Assembly: GCA_022843045.1 (NCBI GenBank)
Contig: JALHOJ010000019.1
Coordinates: 1-39,382 of the forward strand
DNA length: 39,382 bases
Reading direction: 5' to 3'
Source: Phycisphaerales bacterium
Lineage (GTDB): Bacteria; Planctomycetota; Phycisphaerae; Phycisphaerales; UBA1924
Below are positions 1-8,866 of the stretch, one piece after another. The notes under the pieces were generated by a model, which was given only the letters and a program-made list of their open reading frames with translations, was not told the DNA's origin and made no database searches. The position numbers were made by a program, and so were the translations under genes. Within the stretch, counting starts at the first letter, position 1. Each line of letters starts with the position of its first letter.

Positions 1-189
1 ACCATGCCCATCATGCCCGCCCCCATGCGAGTCCATCCCCGCATGCCCCGCGCTGGCATCGCCCCCGACGTCCAAATCGTCGGAGCCGCCCATGAGCATC
101 AGCGCCATCTTGACAAGAAAAATCCCAGTCCCCAGCAACGCCGGCACCGTGAACCACGCCGCACCACCCGCGAAGAGCGCGTCAAGCAT
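1..189 (-). CDS. Membrane protein, N-terminal part only (cut by window edge)
   Basis: The reading frame opens at an ATG at 189-187 and runs off the left edge after 63 codons. An in-frame TGA lies two codons upstream, so this ATG is the first possible one. The protein begins MLDALFAGGAAWFTVPALLG and continues with one strong hydrophobic segment (about residues 8-35). A His/Gly/Asp-rich stretch follows, with several HGG and GHDGHG-like groups. The start resembles planctomycete NfeD/YqiJ-like membrane proteins, but the conserved OB-fold part would lie outside the window, so this is only a guess. The His-rich linker could bind metal or be simple low-complexity sequence. It diverges from the acetyltransferase at 307. 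Confidence 0.6.
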   Translation of the reverse strand, partial: MLDALFAGGAAWFTVPALLGTGIFLVKMALMLMGGSDDLDVGGDASAGHAGMDSHGGGHDGHG

Positions 190-306
190 GCCTCAGAATA
201 GGCGTTTGCCGGTATCGATTCCGTTCGGCTTCGAACCGCCTTCCTTTCGGCCTTCCGCCTACCAAACGCCGCTCGCGCTCGTGAAACCCCTCGGTACACT
301 GTCAGC

Positions 307-822
307 ATGCAACACAACAGCACGGCAACCCCAGATACCTGCTTTGTGTCCACCGATCGCGCCCTGCTCGACCTTGACGCGATCTTCGCGTTCCTGTCCA
401 CATGCTACTGGTCGCCCGGCATTCCTCGCTCGCGCGTCGAACGCGGCATAAAACACTCCCTCTGCTTTGGCGTGTACGACCCATCAATCGCACGACCCAA
501 TGCGACGCACCGTTCCCCGGCCGCCCCCTTGCCCGCTCAGGTCGGCTTCGCACGCGTCATCACCGACCACGCCAGCTTCGCCTATCTCTGCGATGTCTTC
601 GTGCTCGAATCACATCGCGGCCGTGGCCTCTCCAAACGCATGATGCGCGACATACTCGCCTATCCATCATTGCAAGGCCTGAGAAAATTCTGCCTCTTCA
701 CGCGCGACGCCCACGGCCTCTACCAGCAGTATGGCTTTCAGCCCAGAGCCGAACTCGCAAACTACCTGGAGATCAAGGACCAGCAAAGCTACAAGTTCGA
801 CCCAAAACCGCCCCTCGTTTGA
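307..822 (+). CDS. GNAT-family N-acetyltransferase
   Basis: This 171-residue protein has the acetyl-CoA-binding motif A of GNAT enzymes. A strand (CDVFVLESH) runs into the pyrophosphate loop HRGRGLSK (about residues 103-110) and a helix. Further on, LFTRDAHGLYQQYGFQP is the usual motif B ending, with Tyr and Phe in the 'YGF' turn. The family transfers acetyl groups from acetyl-CoA to small amines or protein N-termini, and the substrate cannot be read here. It probably acts in the cytoplasm. It stands alone on the plus strand, and its stop is only 16 bases from the convergent lipoprotein gene. No clear Shine-Dalgarno precedes the ATG. Confidence 0.85.
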   Translation: MQHNSTATPDTCFVSTDRALLDLDAIFAFLSTCYWSPGIPRSRVERGIKHSLCFGVYDPSIARPNATHRSPAAPLPAQVGFARVITDHASFAYLCDVFVLESHRGRGLSKRMMRDILAYPSLQGLRKFCLFTRDAHGLYQQYGFQPRAELANYLEIKDQQSYKFDPKPPLV

Positions 823-838
823 ACCCCTCCCGTCCCTT

Positions 839-1459
839 TCACCTCTCCTCCCCGCCCCGCCCCGGCACAAACCACCGCAACTTCCAATTCCCCCGCTCCA
901 TGATCATGTCCAATCCCACGAGCTTCAGCGTCGCCGCCTTACGCGTCCGCACCTGCACTCGAAACACCCCGCTCCCCTGAGGCTCCAGCAAAAACCCAGG
1001 CGTCCGCTCCCCCTGCGGCATCAAGTTAAACAGCGTGACAATGTCATTCTCCTGCTTGAGCAGCATGTCAAACGCCTCACGCGGATCCCGCCCCCGTTCG
1101 CGAAACTCCACCTTCGTCTTCTCGCTGAGCACCTGATTCGTGAACAGCTCGCGGTCATACTCCATCATCGTGTTGTAGATGTGGATCATCAGGTGCCGCC
1201 CGTTCTTCGCCGTTAGCGTCTTGGTCTTGTCCGGATTGACCGTGACGAGATTGTCCTCCGCCGCCTCAAACGCCGCCGACCGGAACGCACCATCCATCCC
1301 AATCACCGCCGTATCCCCCTGCGCATCCGGCAATCCGGCAAACCAAGGCTTCTGCCTCACCACCCGAGTCTCGGTCGCGCAGCCAGCGAGCAACCACGAC
1401 GCGCACATCAGCGTGATCAGCGAAAACACACTTTGTGACTGAAAGCCGCTGCGGCACAT
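839..1459 (-). CDS. Small predicted lipoprotein of unknown function
   Basis: I do not recognise the family. From the ATG at 1459 the protein has 206 residues. It starts with a short Arg-containing head, a hydrophobic core (VFSLITLMCASW) and a lipobox LAGC with the acylated Cys at residue 27. It is therefore predicted to be exported and lipid-anchored. An upstream ATG at 1489 would add ten residues, and neither start has a well-spaced ribosome-binding site. The mature part is mixed alpha/beta and ends in a basic tail (LRWFVPGRGGEER). It follows nadB on the same strand with a gap of about 240 bases. A TAGAAT hexamer at 1661-1666 (minus strand) could be a -10 box, but no matching -35 is seen. 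Confidence 0.6.
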   Translation of the reverse strand: MCRSGFQSQSVFSLITLMCASWLLAGCATETRVVRQKPWFAGLPDAQGDTAVIGMDGAFRSAAFEAAEDNLVTVNPDKTKTLTAKNGRHLMIHIYNTMMEYDRELFTNQVLSEKTKVEFRERGRDPREAFDMLLKQENDIVTLFNLMPQGERTPGFLLEPQGSGVFRVQVRTRKAATLKLVGLDMIMERGNWKLRWFVPGRGGEER

Positions 1460-1697
1460 AGCTGCGCCATGGTATGTGCCCGCGCTCATGCTCCCGTGAC
1501 ATTCCCATCGCGCCGCAGAGTCTTCGCGAACTCACTTCGGAGATCCGGAGGGCCGCAGGAATGGAGCCACCGGTGAAGCGAAGCGCAACCCGTGGAGAAC
1601 GGTTCTCTCGGCAAACTCACCCCGAATGGGGCGAAGGAACATCAAACTCCGCTTGGATCGATTCTAAAAAGGAACAAATCGAGCGAGGCCCTCAATC

Positions 1698-3467
1698 TCA
1701 CGCCAACATCACCGCCCCATCCGCCGCCGCATTTGGCGCTCGTGGCGCGGCCACCACCACCGCCTCCGTCACCGCCCCCTCGCGATCCCGCTTCCACAAG
1801 TCATGCACCCGCAGCGAGCCACTCGCCCCCGGGAAGTCCAGCCGCAAATGACACCCGCGGCTCTCCTCCCGCCACGCCGCCGAGCGCGCCAAGAGCGCGC
1901 CCACCGTCAGCATGTTCTGAATCTCCCACCCCGACGGATCATCAAAGATCTTGTCCAGCGTGTAGCGTGCCCAGAAGTCGATCATGTCGCACACGCTGTG
2001 CAGCTTCTGCCCCGTCCGCTCGATCCCCACGTTCTTCCACATCGCGCTGCGCAAGCTGCTCCGCACGTCCGTCAAGTCGAGCTCACCCAAGTCGCTGGGC
2101 CGAATATCGCTCACAATCGGCACGGGCGCAGGCCGCGCCGGCCCAAACCCGGCAGGCAACGCCCCGTTGCCCGGCTGCACGCGCGCTCCATTCCCCTTCA
2201 TCTCTGCGCAAGTCGCCCCCGCGATCTCCCCAAACACCAACCCCTCTAGCAGCGAGTTGCTCGCCAGCCGATTCGCCCCATGCAGCCCCGTGCTCGCGAC
2301 CTCGCCCGCCGCGTACAACCCCGGCACATCCGTACGCCCATGCGCATCTGTCCGCACTCCGCCCACCATGTAGTGCATCGCCGGGTGCACCGGAATCAGA
2401 TCCTGCTCGGGATCCAGCCCGAACTTCTTGAGAATCGCCGCGATCCCCGGAAACGCCTTGTCAAACCCCTTGATGTGCCGACAGTCCAGCGTCACGCCCT
2501 CGCCCGCCTGCCGCGCAATCTGCCGCACGATCGCCTGGCTCACGATGTCGCGCGGCGCGAGTTCCGCCTGCGGATGCACATCCAGCATGAACCGATGTCC
2601 CCGGCTGTCTAGCAAGAAAGCCCCCGCCCCGCGAATCGCCTCCGTGATCAGACTCCGACTCGCCCCCGCCAGATACAGCGTTGTTGGATGAAACTGAGTG
2701 AACGCCATGTCCGCGAGCGTCGCCCCGGCACGAAACGCCATCGCGCAGCCGTCCGCCGTCGCCTGAGGCGGATTGGTCGTCTCGCGAAAGAGCTGCCCCG
2801 CCCCGCCGCTCGCCAGAATCGTCGCCTTCGCCCAGATCATCTGCAAGCCATGCTTGGGATGATGCGTGATCGCCCCCATCACCGGCGCGCCTGGCGCGTC
2901 GTTGGGCGTGATCAGGTCCAAAGCAAAGCACTTGTCAAACACCCGCACCGGCCCGCCCGCGCCGCCTTGCATGGTGGTCAAGCTCCGAACCTTCTCCACC
3001 AGCGTCCGCTGCACCTCCGCGCCCGTCGCGTCGCCGTTCGCATGAATGATCCGATGATGCGCGTGCCCGCCCTCTCGCCCCAAAGACAGCCGCCCCGACG
3101 CATCCCGATCCGCCTTCATGCCCCAGTTGAACAACTCTTCAATGAGCCGTGGCCCCTCGCGCACGACCAGCCGCGCCACTGGCTCATCCACGAGCCCCGC
3201 CCCCGCCGTAATCGTGTCCTCATAGTGCGACTGGATCGTGTCCTGCTCATCAAACACGCCCGCGATCCCGCCCTGCGCCCACGCCGTGTTGGTGTGCTTG
3301 AAGTCCCCCTTCGCCAGCACGATCACGTCCCCATGCGCCGCCGCCGCCACCGCCGCCCGCAGCCCCGCCACCCCGCCACCGATCACGAGCGTGTCCGTGA
3401 AAATCTGCGGGAGCAGCGTGCTGCGAAACGGAATCAAATAGCGGCGTTGGTGAAAGATGGGGTCCAT
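1698..3467 (-). CDS. nadB: L-aspartate oxidase
   Basis: This flavoprotein oxidises L-aspartate to iminoaspartate, the first step of de novo NAD synthesis, and works with quinolinate synthase NadA, which is not in this window. The N-terminal Rossmann motif is DTLVIGGGVAGLRAA, followed by the AWAQGGIAG segment typical of NadB and fumarate reductase flavoproteins. The substrate-site stretch TQFHPTTL, the HYMVGGVRTD motif and GLYAAGEVASTGLHGANRLASNSLLEG (FAD-binding end) are all present. The C-terminal helical domain follows. Length, 589 residues, is slightly above the usual 530-550. The ATG at 3467 (MDPIFHQRRY) is chosen over an in-frame GTG at 3488, though neither has a good ribosome-binding site. 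The gene follows the DUF5615 gene closely. Confidence 0.93.
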   Translation of the reverse strand: MDPIFHQRRYLIPFRSTLLPQIFTDTLVIGGGVAGLRAAVAAAAHGDVIVLAKGDFKHTNTAWAQGGIAGVFDEQDTIQSHYEDTITAGAGLVDEPVARLVVREGPRLIEELFNWGMKADRDASGRLSLGREGGHAHHRIIHANGDATGAEVQRTLVEKVRSLTTMQGGAGGPVRVFDKCFALDLITPNDAPGAPVMGAITHHPKHGLQMIWAKATILASGGAGQLFRETTNPPQATADGCAMAFRAGATLADMAFTQFHPTTLYLAGASRSLITEAIRGAGAFLLDSRGHRFMLDVHPQAELAPRDIVSQAIVRQIARQAGEGVTLDCRHIKGFDKAFPGIAAILKKFGLDPEQDLIPVHPAMHYMVGGVRTDAHGRTDVPGLYAAGEVASTGLHGANRLASNSLLEGLVFGEIAGATCAEMKGNGARVQPGNGALPAGFGPARPAPVPIVSDIRPSDLGELDLTDVRSSLRSAMWKNVGIERTGQKLHSVCDMIDFWARYTLDKIFDDPSGWEIQNMLTVGALLARSAAWREESRGCHLRLDFPGASGSLRVHDLWKRDREGAVTEAVVVAAPRAPNAAADGAVMLA

Positions 3468-3494
3468 GAAGCGAGCGAAAGGGTACACGACGAA

Positions 3495-3854
3495 CTAACG
3501 AGGCGGATTCACACGAATCGAATCAGGCTTCACCGTCACATGGCACCCCGTCCAGTCCTTGGCATCCTCTTGGCTGAAGACCTCGCGCAGGCGACGGATG
3601 ACATCGGATCGAGTCGCGTCTCCCAACCGCAAGATCATGATGCCCGGATGCTGCCCTGGCACAAACTTCCGAGTGTCGCTGAAATCCAGGTCCTGCGTGA
3701 TGAAAAATCGCCGCTCGCGCATCACCGCTTCAAAGATCGCTTCGTCCGCACCCCGCTCGAGCGATTCATCGAAGACCGTGTGAACATCGTGACCGAACGC
3801 TTGCAGCAACGTCTTGCTGTCCGCCGGCATGTTCTCGTCGAGCTTGATCCTCAT
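3495..3854 (-). CDS. DUF5615 PIN-like protein (toxin-like partner of DUF433)
   Basis: This 119-residue protein has the DUF5615/COG4634 layout. It has an N-terminal MRIKLDENMP with Asp6, Glu7 and Asn8, a GHDVHTV strand, and a central FITQDLDFSD with Asp55 and Asp57. These acidic residues match the metal site expected of a reduced PIN-like nuclease fold. In the literature this family is predicted to act as a toxin, probably an RNase, paired with DUF433 proteins; the activity is inferred, not shown. The start ATG overlaps the stop of the DUF433 gene (ATGA), which indicates translational coupling. The stop lies a few bases before the possible GTG start of nadB. Confidence 0.8.
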   Translation of the reverse strand: MRIKLDENMPADSKTLLQAFGHDVHTVFDESLERGADEAIFEAVMRERRFFITQDLDFSDTRKFVPGQHPGIMILRLGDATRSDVIRRLREVFSQEDAKDWTGCHVTVKPDSIRVNPPR

Positions 3855-4105
3855 GCAGCCTTCCGCCGCCGTGGCTTGGTGGTCGGACGCGAGAGACTCT
3901 TCATCGCAATCGACGCCGAGTACGCGATGACCGCCTCGATGTCGTCATGAGTCAGCGTCGGAAAGCTGCGAATCAGCCCCTCCGCCCTATCCCCGCTCGC
4001 AAGGCTCGCGAGAATGGTCTTCGCCAACACGCGCGTGCCGCGAATCGTCGGCTCTCCGCCGCAGATCTTGGGGTTGCGCACGATGATGTCTGGGATCTTC
4101 TTCAA
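3851..4105 (-). CDS. DUF433 protein (antitoxin-like partner)
   Basis: The encoded protein of 84 residues carries the DUF433/COG2442 signature. It begins KKIPDIIVRNPKICGGEPTI, continues RGTRV, then a helical segment and the SFPTLTHDDIEAVIAY motif, and ends in a basic tail (RPTTKPRRRKAA). DUF433 is a small winged-helix-like domain often placed upstream of DUF5615 and predicted to be the DNA-binding antitoxin. I chose the TTG at 4105-4103 because AGGAGA lies six bases upstream. A GTG at 4123 is possible, and the longer reading frame from 4249 would run into the DinB gene. It overlaps the DUF5615 gene by four bases. Confidence 0.78.
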   Translation of the reverse strand: MKKIPDIIVRNPKICGGEPTIRGTRVLAKTILASLASGDRAEGLIRSFPTLTHDDIEAVIAYSASIAMKSLSRPTTKPRRRKAA

Positions 4106-4133
4106 CGCCCGTCTCCTACGCACAACTCCCGAC

Positions 4134-4955
4134 TCAGTGACACCCACACCCGCTCCCACACCCGCCGCCCCCGCTCGCTTCCTCTTCTTCCAGCACAATG
4201 CCCATCTTGTCCAACTTCGCCTTGAGGAACTTGGCGTGGTGCTCCACATGCCACGTGTTGAGCGCGACGTACTGCTTGAGCGTCACCGCCCCGCGCGTCG
4301 GATGCATCATCGCCCGATCCCACGCTGCATCATCCAGGCTCAGCAGCCACTGACACGTCCATTGCCGCAGCGTGTGAATCACCGCCATATACCCGCCCAG
4401 CGCGTTCATCACTCGCGAGCGGTCTCCGTCCGGGCTGTCCGCATACTGCTTCTCGCCGTTCTGATACAGATTGGCGTCCACAAACGCGTCTTCATCCCAC
4501 GCATTCACGACTGGCGAGTCCTCGCCCACAATCCGCCGCATCCGATGCACCGCGGCGATCTCCGCGTCCGCCAAGTGCCCGATCAGCACCCGCACCGGCC
4601 AACGCCCCACACCCGCCTCAGGCAAGAACGCCTGATCAATCTGCTGCTCCGTCAACTGAAACACCCGCTGGTCCAACTGCTCGATCCCCTTCCGCGCCCG
4701 CATCACCAGATGCAGCGTTGGCAAGGCAGCCATCTCCTCCGCCGTCATCGGCTTCGCCAGATTCTCCGCCATGTTCCCCAACACCCCGCGCAGCTTCCCT
4801 TCCCCCTTGCAGCATCCTCCCTCCGCCTTCCCCTTCGTTTCCCCGCCGCAACACCCCTCTGCCTTCCCGCCACCCTCACCCTTGCAGCAGCCTTCGCCAC
4901 CGCAGCCAGCCTGCTCCTGCTTCTGAACGTCCTTGGTCTGCGATGCCTGCGACAT
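4134..4955 (-). CDS. DinB-family protein with cysteine-rich N- and C-terminal tails
   Basis: Residues about 70-250 form a DinB/YfiT-like four-helix bundle. The three metal-ligand histidines are visible: His127 in IGHLADAE, and His236 and His240 in WHVEHH. Family members bind a divalent metal, and several act as thiol-dependent enzymes (bacillithiol or mycothiol transferases); the substrate here is unknown. What is odd is the ends. Residues 16-50 are Gly/Lys/Glu-rich with seven cysteines (18, 23-24, 35-36, 48-49), and the last eight residues contain Cys266, Cys270, Cys272 and a terminal His. Such Cys-rich caps suggest metal or thiol binding. There is no signal peptide. The gene precedes the DUF433 gene by 28 bases on the same strand. 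Confidence 0.82.
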   Translation of the reverse strand: MSQASQTKDVQKQEQAGCGGEGCCKGEGGGKAEGCCGGETKGKAEGGCCKGEGKLRGVLGNMAENLAKPMTAEEMAALPTLHLVMRARKGIEQLDQRVFQLTEQQIDQAFLPEAGVGRWPVRVLIGHLADAEIAAVHRMRRIVGEDSPVVNAWDEDAFVDANLYQNGEKQYADSPDGDRSRVMNALGGYMAVIHTLRQWTCQWLLSLDDAAWDRAMMHPTRGAVTLKQYVALNTWHVEHHAKFLKAKLDKMGIVLEEEEASGGGGCGSGCGCH

Positions 4956-5092
4956 GACTGCTCCTTGATCAACTCGAACCGCTGGATCAACTGCAATGGT
5001 GCGATTCCGCCGTGCACTTCAGATGCCGGAAGTCGCCTCTTGTTCAGGTATTCTAGTGGTTCGAGCGATCCCACGCGCCCGACCCACCTTCC

Positions 5093-5956
5093 TCACGCCA
5101 GCACGGTTTCGCGGGGCCGATCGCTGATCGCCGCGCCGCCAGCAACATGCCGCACCGCGTTCTGGAACATCACCAACCCAGGCGTCGGCCCCACGCGTGC
5201 CGACTCCTCCAGCCGCGTCCACCACGGATGCCGATTCCACTCCAAAAACCGCTCCGGATGCGGCATCAACCCAAACACCAAGCCCGACGCATCACAAATC
5301 CCCGCAATCGCCCGCTGGCTTCCGTTGTAGTTGTCCGCATACCGCAACACCACCTGACCACGCGCCTCAAGCCCGCTCAGCGTCGCCTCATCCGCCGCGA
5401 CGAATCGTCCTTCGCCATGCGCGACGGGCAACTGGCTCGCCTCGCGCTCCGGGCTCATCGACGGATGCGAGAACAGTCCGCGAGTCCACACGCAAACCGA
5501 GTCCCGTTCATACGTCACAGGCACCCACCGATCCCTGAACCGCGCATCCTGATTGTCGGTAAGCGCCACCGTCTGCCCCGGCGGATTCTCAGGCCACGCC
5601 GCCACGCGACCGCTCCCCGTTGGCCCCGGCAGCAACCCCACCTGCACCAGCGTCTGAAACCCATTGCACGCCCCGATGATCGGACACTCCCGCTCCACCG
5701 CACGCCGCAGCCACGGATACAGCCGCTCCCGAACCTTCATCGCAAAGATCCGCCCCGACGCAATGTCATCCCCGTACGAAAACCCGCCCGGAAAACCAAA
5801 CAACGAATACGAATCAATCTGCTCGGGCTTAGCAATCAACGCATCCAGATGTACAAGCTCAGGCGCCGCACCCGCCATAGCAAACGCTCGGCACATTTCC
5901 TGGTCGCAATTGGTGCCGGGGGCTCGGAGGACGAGTGCACGGATGGCAGCAGTCAT
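5093..5956 (-). CDS. purQ: Phosphoribosylformylglycinamidine synthase, glutaminase subunit
   Basis: PurQ is the class I glutamine amidotransferase that supplies ammonia to PurL in the fourth step of purine synthesis. The start RALVLRAPGTNCDQE is typical. FGFPGGFSYGDDIASG forms the oxyanion region, and GACNGFQ carries the nucleophile (Cys97 when counted from the ATG at 5956). MPHPERFLEW holds the His and Glu of the triad. At 287 residues it is longer than the Bacillus type (about 227), as in lineages that have a longer PurQ. An alternative ATG at 5974 adds six residues; neither start has a clear ribosome-binding site. PurL and PurS are not in the window. It diverges from the M16 peptidase gene across only 45 bases. 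Confidence 0.93.
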   Translation of the reverse strand: MTAAIRALVLRAPGTNCDQEMCRAFAMAGAAPELVHLDALIAKPEQIDSYSLFGFPGGFSYGDDIASGRIFAMKVRERLYPWLRRAVERECPIIGACNGFQTLVQVGLLPGPTGSGRVAAWPENPPGQTVALTDNQDARFRDRWVPVTYERDSVCVWTRGLFSHPSMSPEREASQLPVAHGEGRFVAADEATLSGLEARGQVVLRYADNYNGSQRAIAGICDASGLVFGLMPHPERFLEWNRHPWWTRLEESARVGPTPGLVMFQNAVRHVAGGAAISDRPRETVLA

Positions 5957-6001
5957 GTGCAAGGATACGTCCATTGAGGCGAAAGGACCCTACGCTCCGG
6001 A

Positions 6002-8734
6002 ATGCTCCGATTCATCGTCCCGTCGCTCGCCCTCGTCGCCTTCGCGTCCCCGGCGCTTGCCCAACTTTCGCACGAAAAGTACCAACTGGACAATGGCTTG
6101 ACTGTCATTCTCCACCAAGACCGCTCCGTCCCCCGAGCCACCATCAACCTCTGGTACCGCGTCGGCGCACGCAACGAGCCCGTCGGCCGCTCCGGCTTCG
6201 CTCACCTCTTCGAACACTTGATGTTCATGGGCACCACCCGCGTCCCGGGCAACGACTTCGACGTCCTCATGGAAACCGGCGGCGGATCCAACAACGCCAC
6301 CACCAGCCTCGACCGCACCAACTACTTCTCGAGCGGTCCTGCCAGCCTCTTGCCCACGCTCCTCTGGCTCGACGCCGACCGCCTTGAAGACATGGGCCTC
6401 ACCATGACCCAGGACAAGGTCGACAAGCAGCGCGACGTCGTCCGCAACGAGCGCCGCCAGATGATCGAGAACGCGCCCTACGGCAAGGCCTACGAAGCCA
6501 CCTACCAACTGATGTACCCCAGCGCCCATCCCTATCACAACGGCGTCATCGGTACGCACGCCGATCTCGAAGCCGCCACCGTTCAAGACGTCAAGGACTT
6601 CTTCGCGACCTTCTACCAGCCCAACAACTGCTCCCTCGTCGTCGCGGGCGACTTCGATCCCGCCACCATCAAGCCCCTCGTTGAGCAGCTCTTCGGCTCC
6701 CTCCCTTCCGGAAACGTCGCCCCCCAGCGCGCCACGCCCCCCGCGAAGCTCGACCGCGTCATCCGCGTCACCACGCTCGACAAGGTCCAGCTCCCGGCCC
6801 TCATGATCGCCTATCACAGCCCCGCGCAATACGCTGAGGGCGACGCCGAACTCGACATCGCCGGCACCATCCTGGCCGACGGCAACAACAGCCGCCTCTA
6901 CCAACGCCTCGTCGTCCAAGAAGCCCTCGCCAGCGAAGTCTCCGCAGGCCAGGACAGCGCGGCCCTCGGCTCCATCTTCCGAATCGGCGTCTACGCCCTT
7001 CCTGATGCCGACCTCGCCCGCATCGAAGCGATCATTGACGAAGAACTCGCCAAGCTCATCGCCAGCGGCCCTACCAGCGAAGAACTCGCCCGCGCCCAGG
7101 CCAAGTACGAGTTGCAACTTGTCGCTTCCCTCCAATCCATCGAGGCCCGCGCCGACCGCCTCAACCAGTACGAGTACTCCTTCGGCAACCCTGACAGCCT
7201 CCAGCGCGATCTCAATCGCTACCGCTACGCTACGACTGCATCCGTCCAAGCCTGGACCGGCGCAGTGCTGCGTGGCGACGCTCGCCTCATCCAACGCGTC
7301 CTCGCCGAAGAACCCGAACGCACCGCTTCCGGCCGCGACCAACGCCCCGCCGACGCGCCCAGCCCCAGCTTCGTCGCCCCAGAACCCCAACTCGCCACCC
7401 TCGCCAACGGCACCAAGCTCATGGTCTTCTCAAGGCCCGGCTTGCCCCTCGTCAGTATGGACGTCGTCTTCACGCCCGCCCCTGGCAGCGCCCTCGACGA
7501 GCCCGTCAAGGCCGGCCGCAGCGTCCTCCTCGCCGATATGCTCGACGAAGGCGCAGGCGACCTGACTGGCCAGCAATTCGCCGACGCCCTCCAGATGATC
7601 GGCGCCAGCTTCGACGCGGGCCCCGCCAAGGAATCCTTCACCGCCTCCATGACCGTCCTCAAGCGCGGCGCAGACCGCGGCATGGAACTCATGGCGTTGG
7701 CCCTGGGCCAACCCCGCCTCGCCCAGGAAGATTGGAGCCGCGACCAGCAACTCCACATCGAGAACCTCAAGCAGTCCGACCAAAACCCCTCGCAAGTCGC
7801 CGGCAAGGTCGCCAGCAAACTCCTCTTTGGCGACACCAATCCCTACGGCTCGCCCACCGGCGGCACCCTCCGCACCGCGGGTGCCCTCACCCTCGACGAC
7901 ATCCGCGCCGCCAAGTCCTCGATCCTCAATCCCGCCAACGCCACCATCATCGTCTCAGGCGACATCACCAAGGACGAAGCCCTCGCGCTCGCGACCAAGC
8001 ACTTCGGCTCCCTCGCGACGATCAACACCGCCGCGGCCGCCGCCAGCAACTTCGCCGTGCCCAAGCCCGCTTCGCCCGGCCTGCGCGTCTTCGTCGTCGA
8101 CCGCCCCGCCGCCGTGCAGACCGTCCTGCACCTGCGCACCACTAGCGTCACCAGCGCCGACGCCAACCGCGTTCCGCTTGAACTCCTCAACACGATCCTG
8201 GGCGGCAGCTTCACCAGCCGCCTCAACCAGAACCTCCGCGAGAACAACGGCTACACCTACGGCGCACGCTCATCGTTCCAACTCAGCCCCTCCCTGGGAC
8301 AGTTCACCGCCAGCACGAGCGTCAAGGCCGAGCAAACCGGCCCGGCCCTGAAGGAATTCATGGGCGAACTCCGCCGCATCGCTTCTGGCGACATCGCCGA
8401 CGCTGAAGCGACCAAGGCCCGCGAAACCGTTCGTGCCGACCTGATCGGCTCCTTCGGCACCCTCGCCGGCGTCACCGGCCTCGCCGGCCAGATGATCGCC
8501 ACGCGCCTTCCCTGGGACACCGTTTCCAAGGACCTCGCTCTGGCCACCACCATCGACGCCAGCGCCTTGAACGCCCTCGCCAAGTCCGCCATCAACCTCG
8601 ACAACGCCGTCCTGGTCCTCGTGGGAGACCAGAAGCTTGTCCTCGAACAGATTCAACCCCTGATCGACGCCAAGATCATCCCCGCCGCCACCATCGTGAA
8701 CGCCGAAGGCGAATCCCCCTCCGCCGCGAAGTAA
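6002..8734 (+). CDS. Secreted M16-family zinc metallopeptidase, two-module (pitrilysin/processing-peptidase type)
   Basis: The 910-residue protein opens with a signal peptide (MLRFIVPSLALVAFASPALA, cut before Gln21). The first M16 module has the inverted zinc motif HLFEH (His68, Glu71, His72) and the third ligand Glu150 in VRNERRQM, so it should be active. A second module starts near residue 460. There the equivalent of HxxEH reads DMLDEG, so it is catalytically dead, while NNGYTYGARSSF keeps the usual Arg/Tyr substrate-holding segment. This active-plus-inactive pairing is standard for the family. It probably degrades peptides in the periplasm or at the surface. It diverges from purQ; no purine link is implied. 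Confidence 0.92.
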   Translation: MLRFIVPSLALVAFASPALAQLSHEKYQLDNGLTVILHQDRSVPRATINLWYRVGARNEPVGRSGFAHLFEHLMFMGTTRVPGNDFDVLMETGGGSNNATTSLDRTNYFSSGPASLLPTLLWLDADRLEDMGLTMTQDKVDKQRDVVRNERRQMIENAPYGKAYEATYQLMYPSAHPYHNGVIGTHADLEAATVQDVKDFFATFYQPNNCSLVVAGDFDPATIKPLVEQLFGSLPSGNVAPQRATPPAKLDRVIRVTTLDKVQLPALMIAYHSPAQYAEGDAELDIAGTILADGNNSRLYQRLVVQEALASEVSAGQDSAALGSIFRIGVYALPDADLARIEAIIDEELAKLIASGPTSEELARAQAKYELQLVASLQSIEARADRLNQYEYSFGNPDSLQRDLNRYRYATTASVQAWTGAVLRGDARLIQRVLAEEPERTASGRDQRPADAPSPSFVAPEPQLATLANGTKLMVFSRPGLPLVSMDVVFTPAPGSALDEPVKAGRSVLLADMLDEGAGDLTGQQFADALQMIGASFDAGPAKESFTASMTVLKRGADRGMELMALALGQPRLAQEDWSRDQQLHIENLKQSDQNPSQVAGKVASKLLFGDTNPYGSPTGGTLRTAGALTLDDIRAAKSSILNPANATIIVSGDITKDEALALATKHFGSLATINTAAAAASNFAVPKPASPGLRVFVVDRPAAVQTVLHLRTTSVTSADANRVPLELLNTILGGSFTSRLNQNLRENNGYTYGARSSFQLSPSLGQFTASTSVKAEQTGPALKEFMGELRRIASGDIADAEATKARETVRADLIGSFGTLAGVTGLAGQMIATRLPWDTVSKDLALATTIDASALNALAKSAINLDNAVLVLVGDQKLVLEQIQPLIDAKIIPAATIVNAEGESPSAAK

Positions 8735-8866
8735 TCGCGTCTATATGGCTCGCTGACCCGCTAGCTTGCCTTCCCCCTCGCTCGCTCTCCCCCCGCCTAT
8801 CATTGCCCCCTTCATGCCGGACTACCCGGTATGGTTCCCGTTCGGTCTCTTTTTGAGGTTTTCCGC

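Noticed and set aside
3851..4249. A longer DUF433 protein starting at 4249
   Set aside because: It would overlap the DinB gene by more than 100 bases. The TTG at 4105 has a well-spaced ribosome-binding site.
4833..4922. Possible tandem repeat or CRISPR-like array in the Cys-rich start of the DinB gene
   Set aside because: The repetition is short, irregular and in frame (Gly-Cys-Cys codons), with no spacer structure.
5990..7390. A 466-codon frame antisense to the M16 peptidase
   Set aside because: Its composition is repetitive (Val, Gly, Asp, Glu) and it is a mirror of a gene with an intact zinc motif.
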